From Jackrogersella multiformis (taxonomy: Eukaryota; Ascomycota; Sordariomycetes; Xylariales; Hypoxylaceae), in NCBI GenBank assembly GCA_902806575.1, contig CADCXD010000008.1, forward strand, positions 1,302,001 through 1,366,000: a DNA stretch of 64,000 bases, given 5' to 3'. The notes under the pieces were generated by a model, which searched no databases, was not told the DNA's origin, and saw only the letters and a list, made by a program, of their open reading frames with translations. How positions within the stretch are numbered: the first letter of the stretch is position 1; each line of letters begins with the position of its first letter. The position numbers and the translations under genes were made by a program. Below are positions 12,428 to 22,601 of this stretch, piece after piece.

Positions 12428-12910
12428 TCATAATCCCCACCCCTTCATCCATCGAGACATGTCTCCCTGATTGATTAGCAGTAGGTTAGCTTCTGTCTTG
12501 CTCACAAGCAGCAAGTTCCCAGTTTCGAATTTAACTACCGTCTTCCCGTCTATTGAGATTGTTTGTTTGTAAAAGGTTATGATCTTGGCAGCGGGATTCT
12601 CGGGAATGACATGAGGCCCCTTACCACTTTTCTCGAGTCGAGCAAACCATTCGGGGGCGGGAACGACGGTCAAAGGTCCGATTTCTTTGAGTGCTGGTAG
12701 TAACGCAGCCCAGGACGTCGTCGCCGAGTTCACTACCTATATTATATACTTGGAATCCTGCCGAGTTCACACACTGCGTAAAAGCAATCGCAATCTCGGT
12801 GACTATGTCGCCTAATTTATCGACGGGAACCCAGTTAACTTCAAGGCTGCCCAGAGATTCAGCGATAGTGCCAGGTCTGCCATACTTACTGTACCTGTTT
12901 CTTAAGGCAT
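12428..12910 (-). pseudogene. relic of NRPS-like/LYS2-type thioester reductase C-terminus
   Basis: Two minus-strand segments in different frames make up the last part of a short-chain-dehydrogenase-type reductase domain. The upstream piece (about 12910-12741) contains LGSLEVNWVPVDKLGDIV and ends in VYN. The downstream piece (12733-12428) runs NSATTSWAALLPAL through PAPEWFARLE to the terminal MSRWMKGWGL. These are characteristic of the C-terminal reductase domain of NRPS-like carboxylate reductases and alpha-aminoadipate reductases. The frame changes at about 12735-12741, and nothing homologous (no adenylation or carrier domain) is visible upstream of 12910. It is therefore a truncated, frameshifted remnant. 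Confidence 0.72.
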
Positions 12911-14213
12911 ATAAAGTCTAGGTTAAAGTTAGATTCCAGGATAATAGGAAGAATAAATCTAGCACTTAGATACCTAGGTAAGTAATATAAGTTAATAGGT
13001 AAAAATGGTATTATTTCTTGAGAAAACGGGTATGATAGACTTATATTCGTGTAACATCAAGAAGTTGAAAGAATCTTGAGTCACTAAAGGACTTTGGGAC
13101 CTTCATTAGACTCACTTTATACATGGCAAGCAATTTCATATTCGACATGATCATACATATCTTCAGATGGCCGTGAGATCTATGAGACTACTCACAAGGT
13201 CTGGCAACAAAACGATGCACGTATTAATTACAATGAGGATTGGTGGTCTTCCAAATAAATCTCTCATGCCAGGATGATGGACATAAGGCAATCGACTCCC
13301 GTGTGTATTATCCTGTCTGGGGAGTTATTATATTACCTATAGGTAGTTTACCATGTGTTTAAGATGGGATTTAATAATATGGCGAAGTATTTATAAGAGG
13401 ATGGAAAAAGAGGTGGTGTGTGATCGGGTATCTACCCCTCTAGCTATTGTCCTTTAAACTTATAAGAAGTAAACTCAAAGATTTTCTTTAACTCTGCCCT
13501 TAGCTGCTAACCATTAATAGTGGATGTTGTATTCACATTTTTACCTAGGTTATACGATAGCCAAAGCCATATTCGTTCCCTAATATCACTCGCCTGTGCC
13601 GCTATTACAAGATACAGGGGTCTCGGCTTCGTCGGCCACACCTAACTACTACGAACAACTAGGTTATGCTGTATGGCAAAATTAATACAAAGAGTTCCGT
13701 GATGTTAAGTCTAATCTATTGAGCGATTTTTGAACAAGAATCTTCCACGGATTTTTGGGGTACCTTTAATATATCAAAAGACTGTAAAATATACCTCCAA
13801 ATCGGACATACCCTTAAGTACGAAGTAACGTAGTCATCGTGAAGAATTTGAAGGGCAGATGAGAGAACTAACCCACTCAAACTCTCAGGGGTCGGTACAT
13901 ATCAGCCAATTGTAGCATGGTGCCCTTCACCCGCATTAATAATGCAGCTGACATCACTTAATCTACCACCAACAACGACTTGTGGCCAAGGAAAAACAGT
14001 AGTTTATGACCTATCTCCGCCAACTTTAACTATGCGTATCGCGGGGGGTTCTATAGAAACGAATATATAAGATCGGTACCTACTTGTCCAGTCGTTGAAA
14101 ACGTATGCCATTGAGGTACCAAAGACAGCAAAACAAACTAGGGAACACAAACCATACATACCTACCAACTTAGATGATTAAATAACTTAGCACCTCACGC
14201 TTTGAAAATCACA
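12911..14213. other. intergenic, no gene seen
   Basis: AT-rich sequence. An open stretch of roughly 50 codons around 13120-13275 on the plus strand has no recognisable product. No further reductase fragments were found. Confidence 0.5.
14064..14070 (+). promoter_or_regulatory. TATA-like box upstream of the SnoaL-like gene
   Basis: TATATAA lies about 150 bp before the ATG at 14214. It is positioned as a core promoter element; this is inferred from sequence only. Confidence 0.4.
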
Positions 14214-14663
14214 ATGTCTCCACCTTCCCGAGAGCAGCTCCTCAAGACCGCCAAACTCTTCCTAGACGACTTCAATGAGTTCACGCCCGAATCAGTCACG
14301 AGACACCGCAGCCCGACTTGCATCCAACAGCTACTACCCGCTACTCTAAAAGCGCCGCCGCAGAACAACGCCGACTTCGCGAATTTGGTTGCGGCGCTTC
14401 GGCCGGCCACTCCGGCGTTCAAGATGTGGATCGCCGAAGGGAAGGAGCCCATAGTTGACGAGGTCACCCGGAAGGTCGTGATGCATACAAAGTCGCATGC
14501 CGAGACGAGTGCCGGGCTGTACCAGAATGAATATATCTGGACTCTAACACTGAGCCCGGATGGCACGAGCGTGGATGAAGTGCTTGAATTTGCGGATAGC
14601 TTGTACACGAGCGAGTGGTTGCCCAAGCTGAAGAAAGCGGCCGAAGACGCGGCTAAGAGCTAA
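14214..14663 (+). CDS. small SnoaL/NTF2-like fold protein
   Basis: Intronless, 149 aa from ATG at 14214, with no signal peptide or membrane segment. The order of elements is typical of fungal SnoaL-like/NTF2-fold proteins: an N-terminal helix (AKLFLDDFNEF), a CIQQLLP motif, a helix in the NADFANLVAAL region, then beta strands KVVMHTKSHAET and NEYIWTLTLSPDG, and a final helix beginning EVLEFADS and ending in a Lys/Ala-rich tail. Such proteins occur both as secondary-metabolism cyclases/isomerases and as orphans. No biosynthetic cluster surrounds it, although a reductase relic lies 1.3 kb upstream. The exact function is unknown. Confidence 0.72.
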   Translation: MSPPSREQLLKTAKLFLDDFNEFTPESVTRHRSPTCIQQLLPATLKAPPQNNADFANLVAALRPATPAFKMWIAEGKEPIVDEVTRKVVMHTKSHAETSAGLYQNEYIWTLTLSPDGTSVDEVLEFADSLYTSEWLPKLKKAAEDAAKS

Positions 14664-15483
14664 GGGCGTTAAAGAGACTCATTCTCTCGAATGGAATGAA
14701 ATCGGGTTCTCGGATACCAGGTCTAGATGGCCTAGGTTAAAACTTCATGTCCTAGAATTGAAGATGGATAAGATTCAACGTACATGATTGTTAAGTACCT
14801 GAAGACCAAAAGCGGTTAACTTATTGTTGGTATATAGGCAATGATCGACAATCAACCATACTCTACTCATTATAAAATACGTATAACGACTTAAAGCTAT
14901 GTGTCGTTCGTTCAGGGATATCTTCAATGAAACCTGTGATCTTCCTCAAATCATGTCTGAGATAGTGCTTCTATTTCATACTCCACTAGAGCTAGATTTG
15001 AGTTGCCCGATAAGTAGTCTAAGAGAAAGGGACACACAGGATTTGCACATGTAGAAAGGAGAAAGGAGAAAGAACCAGCCTGGCAGGCAGTTTAAATCTA
15101 AGCTTGGTCACCTACATATGTAGTTATTGTCGAAAACATAACTAATAAGACCAATATTGGATTCTAAGAATATATTAGAGCTATCTCATTAAAGGGTCGG
15201 GGTAGAAGGAGTTGAAACTTACGATAAGGGATGAGGTTTAATATACAGGAGGGGAAAGTCGCAACAGGTAGTACACGGTTACGGAGTCACTCACCTACTA
15301 CCTAAGCTTTAAGTTATACAATTATATTGGCTTATATATGAGGTATGCAGTAATACGATCTGAGTGCTCGTATCGAATCTTTCGTTGAACAGATGCATAA
15401 TTCCTTGTCACACTGCATTCCCGGGAAGTATGATTTAACCAGCCTCTCTAATTACGATTGGAGAGTTTGTATATGCTTATATG

Positions 15484-15504
15484 CCTACCTAGGTACCTAG
15501 GTAG
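15484..15504. repeat. CCTAGGTA-family palindrome
   Basis: About 20 bp of overlapping ACCTAGGT/GGTACC words in the frq upstream region, belonging to the dispersed intergenic family. Confidence 0.75.
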
Positions 15505-17170
15505 TTAAGTCTAACTACTGCGAAGCAAAACGTCATAGTAGCCAAGGATTTTGGCCTAGAAATCATAGATCATGTTTAAGGATCTATATGTCATAATATT
15601 ACCTATACATTAACAACCTGAGGAAACACACATGGTATTTCCAAAGGGACGATAAAATCCTTAAATTTACAACGAAGTAGGTAGGTAAGGAATTCGTTCC
15701 CTCACTTGTATACTGCCTTGAACCAAAACAAGATTATGGCTGTATTCTATATTTTTTCAGATATTTGTTGAAAGAATAAATTATATTAGGTATACATCCA
15801 AAATAATAGTTTTCGATATACGACTTCTTAAGGGCATCGCAAGTTTAAAATTCGTAACAAGCCGGGCGTATATTTACAGCTAAGCTATACGTTCAAGGCT
15901 AATAAAGAACAAGCAATCATCAAATATCGAACAGAAGGTTATAATAATGTTACTGGCTAATATACCTAGGTAACGTCTAATATTTGAAACGTTATCGAGA
16001 GACATACGTTTATATGTACTTAAGTAACGTATGGACTTATTGTGGAGGTTGAGAAAAGCCACAGTTCATAGATCATGGTTGAACCTGTCCACTCTGTAAA
16101 ACGAGGGTGATAATACTTAGTTCGATTCATAATATAAAACCACGATGTAAAGATTCTTTCAGGCTCAACCAATTTTAGCGAACGCTCGTCTTTTGGGTCA
16201 TTCTGTCACTTGCGTGTGAGAGGAGTACGCATGGTGAAGTTTGAGGTCACCCCCTTAAAGCTAGGACCTGGCTAAGAGTCTTTCCTTAAGGACTATTCCA
16301 ATTAATTACGATGCTTTACGATGTTAAAGTGGCAGCAAAGTATGATGTTAACATGAAATTTAACCTGTCAAAGTTGAAATAAGGATTATATTTACCTAGG
16401 CTAGGTAACTTGATGTCCGGTTGGCTTTGGCCTTAATACGGTATACTCACATGAGGCTATTTAGTATATAAGTACCTATATATTTAACATTATTTACCGA
16501 TTACCCATTAATATCAATCGGCGTATTTCCAAGACATTAAAAAATGTATCCATAACTTTACAGGGTGGTTACATACCGGACACCTAGATAGTGCGACTAT
16601 TATAAATGAAGAGAGGTGAAAGCGTAAGATACGCGTCACAAGAAGTCAAATAGGAGTCAAATAGAAATGGAGAAGCTGCTGGGGAGGTCAGCTGACCAGA
16701 TCATAAAGTCGATTCCTCCTGGTTCTGAGATGCGCAGATGCGGGCCTTTAATATTTAATATATTGAGTACATTATGTACAGCATTGCCGCCAATGAATCT
16801 GGCCGGGATGGTTACCTAGCAGGTATGTACACACATATAATATCCAAGAGCGAGCTGTCGTGACGGTGGCGAATATGGGTTTAGTGGTTAAATATAATCC
16901 AGATCTGAATACTTTTTGGTCAACTGACTCGACAACCTAAAGTCATTATTATGACAAGATTAAAACACATAAACTTAAGAGGCTAGAAGTAAGTAAAGAC
17001 ACACAACGATAAAAGTTAATCGGGATTTATATGTCCGCTTAGGACGCTAATAAGCTTAGGACATTAATCACGATGACCTGCAAATCTAAGATCATAGAAA
17101 TTATACCCCGAAGGGTGACCCAAGCAAAAGACTTCTAGGCTTACCCTCTTTGGGTTACCGTATCGTATGA

Positions 17171-17186
17171 CTAGGTACCTAGGTAG
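17171..17186. repeat. CCTAGGTA-family palindrome
   Basis: CTAGGTACCTAGGTAG, one of several copies in the frq upstream region. Confidence 0.75.
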
Positions 17187-17783
17187 CTGAGATAATACTA
17201 ACAGGGGTGGATATTTATGGCTGTCAGGCACCGTCAAAAACGCTAGGCTTGCCGCCTGCCGCAAACGAGCTTCTTCAATTCACCCCTTCCTTAATGGGCT
17301 AAGGTCCCAATTGGCCAGATTATTTCTTAATCCCACACCTCTAATGTAACCTTCAGGGAAGGCCTAGACTCTAGCCCTCCCTGCCCCCTTGCCCGCGTAC
17401 CAAAATAAGCATAGGACCCTTAGATCGGCAAAGATACCTAAGCAAAGGTACCTAGGCACATTGTATGATTGTACAATTGTGCGATGTTAATCGTTGCTTT
17501 CGATTCCCAGAAGGTGCCCCTCAAACCATCGATCGAAGACCCAACTTCTAAATCTAAGTGAGAAGAGGCAATACGCACTGACGGTGAAAGGGCCCATACA
17601 GCCTCAGCTGCCTTCTGTAAACCCTCGCAAATCTCGATGCGAAATGCGATGCAATCTTCTCATGCTTCGAATCTTCCCTTCATATACCTTAAGTAGGTGA
17701 TAATAGATAAAAAAAAAAAAAAGCTTTACTGTTTATAAAGAATGAATACGGTTTTCTTGATTTCTAATTATTATTTCATACCA

Positions 17784-17800
17784 TACCTAGGTACCTACCT
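17784..17800. repeat. CCTAGGTA-family palindrome
   Basis: TACCTAGGTACCTACCT, 55 bp before the triple CGATCC element. Confidence 0.7.
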
Positions 17801-17854
17801 TAAGTAAAAGCTATTTGCATTTGCAGTCACCACCGCTTTTCATTCAGATTTACA

Positions 17855-17878
17855 CGATCCATTCACGATCCACGATCC
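17855..17878. promoter_or_regulatory. triple CGATCC element, candidate white-collar clock/light box of frq
   Basis: Three copies of CGATCC begin at 17855, 17866 and 17873, all in one orientation, about 840 bp before the frq ATG. In Neurospora the GATA-type White Collar complex binds paired GATC-containing repeats (clock box and light-response elements) in the frq promoter. The clustering and location make this a good candidate for the same element here. Binding is inferred, not shown. Confidence 0.55.
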
Positions 17879-18364
17879 GCGACCCTAACTGGGTACCTAG
17901 ATACTTCCTACCCAGGTAAACGAGTTAACCGAATTTTCCATTTTCTATCCTCTCTGCCTCTTTACCAGAATCTTGGAGCGCGACTTATTAACTGCATTAC
18001 CCGCATCAAAATCTTGATCTTCTATTATCCCGTTCTCCTAATACTACGTACTTTTGAAAACTACCTACCTCCTAAGACTCTCCCTGGTACTTGCCTGCTA
18101 TACATTTACTCCATTCGCCAGGAGGCTAATACCATCTTCGGAAGTCGCCAACACCAAGAACCCCAGGTCACTACACTAGACTAGACTAGACCCAGACCCT
18201 GAAGGTCTCTAAACCTTACCGTACTCGGGTAGGTATGACGTTGCATCCTCTACTTTTTACGAATCCAACCCCCGTTTTGCTTACCCGCACCTATGTATGC
18301 ACCTATGCACTTCAACGACATCACGCAGACGATATTTCTACCACATTCTTCTCTCCTTCATATG

Positions 18365-18394
18365 CCTACCTACCTAACCCAGGTACCTAGGTAA
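18365..18394. repeat. CCTAGGTA-family palindrome
   Basis: CCTACC repeats followed by AGGTACCTAGGTAA, about 320 bp upstream of the frq ATG, probably in the transcribed leader. Confidence 0.7.
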
Positions 18395-18713
18395 TTATCG
18401 TCAACTTATTCGCTACCATTAACGTACGCTTGTGCCCCTACCATCAGGCCACAATGCGCCGTCCACCATTTTCTTGACCTAATACATTATTTCTTCATTA
18501 TATTCAATATCAATTGAATAAACTCATTTTGATTAACTCATTTTAAGATAAATAGCATATCATACTAACTTGCTATGAAACTATAGTAATATTTATTATA
18601 TGCTGGCGACTATGTTGTCGCCGCTAAACTTATTTTACTTATTTACATGATTAATTGAAATTTACTCCCCGCGATACTACCAGTATACGAAGGTATTAGT
18701 CCATGCGAGAGCC

Positions 18714-21700
18714 ATGTTCGACTCAAAGAACGTACCAGCGGCTTCTAGGCCTCCACCCATCACCTACAAAAATCCGAGACGAACCACGGCCGAAGCCTCA
18801 ATCACCCTGCAACCCTACCGCTTAGCTAGAGCAAGAGATGCGAAGGACGCAAGAGACGTTTCCTTGGCGGCGGTTGCTCGCTCGACACCCCGAAGAAATT
18901 CGTCGGGCGATAGCATCGAAACCGGCCAAAGTGCTAAGCACTGGTTTGATTCTTCAAATCAAAATACTATGGCCAACATGGACACGAGGGCAATGGATCT
19001 CGATCCTCCCTTTTACCAGAAAGAGACCGACGACTCCAACGAAGGAGTGAAATATGGAATATCGCAGAGCCCAGCATATGAATTTATCCAGAGTCGTCTA
19101 CCAGATCTTGGAGCTGGATTAGATTCTTCCAACGAAGAATTTCGCTCAGTTATAGACGATCTTACTATCGAAAACAAGCGCTTGAAGGAAGAACTAAGGA
19201 AATACAAACATATGGGACCTGATTCACTACGGAGAGACAAGCTGTTTGAAGTCAAGGTCCACGGCCTATCTAGCAGGAAGAAGCGAGAGTTGGAGGCCGC
19301 CCTACGGGATTTTACAACTAGCCTCGATGGTTCGAGCCCCGGAGCCTCCTCAGGCCGGAAGAAAATATCAAGCAAATCGAAGAATGTTCATTCATCGCTG
19401 TCTAAACACGCGTCTTCGTCGTCGGGGTCCAACTCGAAACCCGTCGATTCGGCCTACGCATCCCTGTCAACTGGGCCTAGTTCGTCTGTCCCGTCACTAC
19501 CTGTTCTACCTGGTCAAGCCAAAGTTGCGCGACAACAAAACGAGCTGAAGATTGAGAACTACCTACGAGACATCCCCGAAGGCTTATGGCCACGACCTAC
19601 CGTGATGACCGAGAAGGAGAGGAAGAAGCTCGTAGTGAAGCGACTTGAACACCTTTTTACAGGCAAAATGGGCGACCCGGCAGAACACGTTCAATTATCC
19701 CTAGTACACGGGCCTATCGCCGAAGACGTGCAAATGGAAGGATTAGACGAGAAGGTCATGGTCCCGACCGATATTACACGAGAGGCTCAGATCCGACCGC
19801 GCAATCCGAGGTGCAAAGATGGCAGCTCACGCGACAACGGCTCTGCGTCCAACTCACATTCACACTCGAATTCGCATTCCAACGACGATCAGACGGAGAC
19901 TCGGGACAATGGAAACGGCAGCGGAGGTGGTGCCGGGCGCGGTAACAACACATCGCCTCACATATCTATGCTACCTCCGGAGCAGCGTCCGACGCGACCA
20001 CGCGACTTAGACCCTGATCGCAGACAGGTACCGTCGGAGAACATGGATTACATACGTCATCTCGGACTGGGAGCGCCCGAGTCGCAGAGGCAGTTCTCCG
20101 CGAGGGACGTGTCGCCAGATGCGGAAGGTTGGGTATATCTCAACCTGCTGTGCAATTTAGCGCAGCTGCACATCCTCAATGTAACGCCGGCCTTTATTCG
20201 CAGTGCGGTGTCGGAGAAGAGTACCAAATTCCAGCTTTCACCCGACGGGCGGAAGATTCGTTGGCGAGGCGGAGCAGAAGGTACTAAATTCAGTAGCGAC
20301 AGCAGTAGTAATTCGCTGCGCAACCAATCAAGCGATGACACGGACGGGTCAAACGATCAAGATCAAAGGAAAAAACAGAAGACTGCGGTATTTGGAAATG
20401 ACGTCATCATCGCGGGCGCACACAAGCCCTCGAAATTCGGATTGGGCGTGCAGGATTCCAATTCATCCCAGAGTTTCCACTACAAACCATTATTCGTGCA
20501 CCACCAAACATCATTTTCCGATGAACAGCCGTCAGGTGGGGACGAGACTGGCTCGTCTTACGGTCCACCTGAGGAAAGCAATTTGGGGATGAATTCACGT
20601 TGGGGTCAGAGTGGTGTATCGGGGGTTTCACAGCGCAAGCGCCGTCGCGGAGGTGCAATCATCTACTACAGCGGGGCACCCTTTTGTACAGACCTCTCGG
20701 GGGATTTTGGAGAAGTGGAAGGGGAAGGGGAAGTGTCCCCTGCAACATACGACATGACGTCATTAGGGGACCAGGGTGATCACGGCGATCAGGGTCCTAT
20801 CAGCCTCGGCATCACCCGTCCACAAGTAAGCCGCTCTACGTCAGGATCGTCACTGCCATTCAGGCCTCTCAGCACTTTGAATACCTTCAACACCTTAGGC
20901 CCTCGCGTTGAGTCGTCGATGGATCTTGATAGATCAGATCCTCCAGAATTAACTTCAGACGAGACCGACGATGACATCGAAGCCGATTTCCCCTGGTCCA
21001 ACACCAATCAACACGCCTCCCTGGCCCCCCTGGTAAACCTCGAGGCGAGCGGGCTGGGAGGTATCTCTCCCGATGATCATTTTGTTGTGGCCGTGTCAAC
21101 ACGGCGGCCGAAGCATGCGCGATATGATGAAAATCGTGGCTCTGGTGATGACGATGACGAAACCCTGACTAGACGATCAATAGTTCTTGAGCGCCCGAGT
21201 CAGGAGACGACTGACTCGAAAGTCACGACAGATTTTATCATAAACAAGCTGGCTAATCTGAGGACTGGGTCGCCAATACCCTGTCGCATTCCAGATACCG
21301 GAGTGCATGCGGTTCAGATTCAATACCTGACGGGCAAGATTCACCAACTTCCCCCTGTGCCTCTACCACCTCCTACATTCTACTTCCCAGCAGGCGACTC
21401 CGATCTCGATGACGATGACGACGACGACAGCGCCGACGATGCTTCATCCGAGAGTATCTCAAGTAGGCGGGCTATAGTAGAAGATGGCCCGGGCTCGGAT
21501 GTTGAGTTGTCTGGAAACGATGAGGAAGATGAATATTTTGATGACGGACAAGCCTACGATGCCAGTGGTAGTATATCACCCGAGAATCTAGACGAGCTTC
21601 TCGACGTTAGCGAACTTCGACGAGGCCGTAGCGGCAAAGCGTCACATATATCCAAAATCACTACTGGGAGTTCGGTAGCGACTGCTGGCGGAGCTGTCAG

Positions 21701-21734
21701 TGGTTATAACAGTAGCATGGAAGAAGACACGTAA
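18714..21734 (+). CDS. frq: circadian clock protein FREQUENCY
   Basis: Intronless coding region of 1006 aa; Neurospora FRQ is 989 aa. Recognisable FRQ blocks in order are: SITLQPYRLAR near residue 29; the DPPFYQKETDDSNE motif near 97; the coiled coil RSVIDDLTIENKRLKEEL at about 144-166 (FRQ dimerisation), followed by KLFEVKVHGL; the ENYLRDIPEGL / KKLVVKRLEHLFTGK block (CK1-binding region); PTRPRDLDPDR; the DAEGWVYLNLLCNLAQLH block starting at about 469 (second CK1-interaction segment); a basic NLS-like RKKQK; GAPFCTDLSGD (FRH-binding region); LPDDHF-like SPDDHFVVAVSTRR; an acidic PEST-like run of Asp near 900; and the terminal TGSSVATAGGAVSGY. FRQ with FRH and CK1 represses the White Collar complex and drives the daily rhythm. 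Internal ATGs (codons 86, 89, 94) sit just before DPPFYQKE, where a short FRQ isoform could begin. Confidence 0.97.
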   Translation: MFDSKNVPAASRPPPITYKNPRRTTAEASITLQPYRLARARDAKDARDVSLAAVARSTPRRNSSGDSIETGQSAKHWFDSSNQNTMANMDTRAMDLDPPFYQKETDDSNEGVKYGISQSPAYEFIQSRLPDLGAGLDSSNEEFRSVIDDLTIENKRLKEELRKYKHMGPDSLRRDKLFEVKVHGLSSRKKRELEAALRDFTTSLDGSSPGASSGRKKISSKSKNVHSSLSKHASSSSGSNSKPVDSAYASLSTGPSSSVPSLPVLPGQAKVARQQNELKIENYLRDIPEGLWPRPTVMTEKERKKLVVKRLEHLFTGKMGDPAEHVQLSLVHGPIAEDVQMEGLDEKVMVPTDITREAQIRPRNPRCKDGSSRDNGSASNSHSHSNSHSNDDQTETRDNGNGSGGGAGRGNNTSPHISMLPPEQRPTRPRDLDPDRRQVPSENMDYIRHLGLGAPESQRQFSARDVSPDAEGWVYLNLLCNLAQLHILNVTPAFIRSAVSEKSTKFQLSPDGRKIRWRGGAEGTKFSSDSSSNSLRNQSSDDTDGSNDQDQRKKQKTAVFGNDVIIAGAHKPSKFGLGVQDSNSSQSFHYKPLFVHHQTSFSDEQPSGGDETGSSYGPPEESNLGMNSRWGQSGVSGVSQRKRRRGGAIIYYSGAPFCTDLSGDFGEVEGEGEVSPATYDMTSLGDQGDHGDQGPISLGITRPQVSRSTSGSSLPFRPLSTLNTFNTLGPRVESSMDLDRSDPPELTSDETDDDIEADFPWSNTNQHASLAPLVNLEASGLGGISPDDHFVVAVSTRRPKHARYDENRGSGDDDDETLTRRSIVLERPSQETTDSKVTTDFIINKLANLRTGSPIPCRIPDTGVHAVQIQYLTGKIHQLPPVPLPPPTFYFPAGDSDLDDDDDDDSADDASSESISSRRAIVEDGPGSDVELSGNDEEDEYFDDGQAYDASGSISPENLDELLDVSELRRGRSGKASHISKITTGSSVATAGGAVSGYNSSMEEDT

Positions 21735-22601
21735 GAGTATTATCAAGCTTTGCTGCCATACCGACTTCACCGGCATTACACAGAAGACGTGCCGGTTCGA
21801 TTATAGAGGATCATCTGTAATGAATGCGTTTTTATTTTATGATTGTTACATGATATTTTCAGCCGGCGCAGAACTTAGGCGACTTCTTTCTCATGATATC
21901 ACCATCTACTGCTAGGCGCTGTTCGGAAGGAGTTTTGGGCGGAAAGGAACACTGATTCCTGGTCGAAATATACCTTAGGCTAGGTACATTAGTTAGCACA
22001 TCCACAGAGCTAGCGAGACGAAATGACACTCCAATTGATGATTCACAATATAATTATATGTGTCTAAATGATCGCTTCTTAGTATTATTAACCTTAGATA
22101 GGTAGGTACCTAGGATTGTTGGGCTTCGAATACTCTGATACAAGTCGACTACCTAACCTAAAGCTCGTGCCAAGATCGCGAAGCGAGGCGTAAGGCTGAG
22201 GCGTATGCCCTGTGAGGTAAGATCTGCGCGGTACGGATCGTGGGATCCCGGCGCAGATACGGCGTATTCCCAATTTATCTAGGTAGATACTGTGTAGATC
22301 TGAAGAGAACAAAGACTCTAATTGGTGGTCGTATTCATCAACGAATTGAACTCGATCGAATCCGGCGTAAAATGGTTACGCTTCTCCAGAGCATAGCATT
22401 TCAGCTCTAACTTCCTTGCAGCTGTAAATGAGGCTATGATATAATGTCTTCGGCTCAAAGATGTCGTAGCTGATATATAATTCTTATAAGATGTCTGGAC
22501 AGTCCCGGATGAGTGCTGCTAGACTCCATGTTACGCATCAATTTCACAAGTCTCTGAACGCGGTTGCTCTTTAACTGACTGATATCAAATCGACGTTCAC
22601 G
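21735..22601. other. intergenic, no gene seen
   Basis: This is the frq 3' region and the promoter of the downstream hydrolase. One palindromic block lies near 22098-22114. No other feature was seen. Confidence 0.55.

Larger units (their letters stand above)
14664..18713. other. 4-kb gene-free region upstream of frq
   Basis: AT-rich sequence with scattered CCTAGGTA palindromes and no supported gene. The last 1 kb should contain the frq promoter and 5' leader. A triple CGATCC element is annotated separately at 17855-17878. The length and lack of genes fit the long regulatory upstream region of frq known in Neurospora. Confidence 0.55.
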
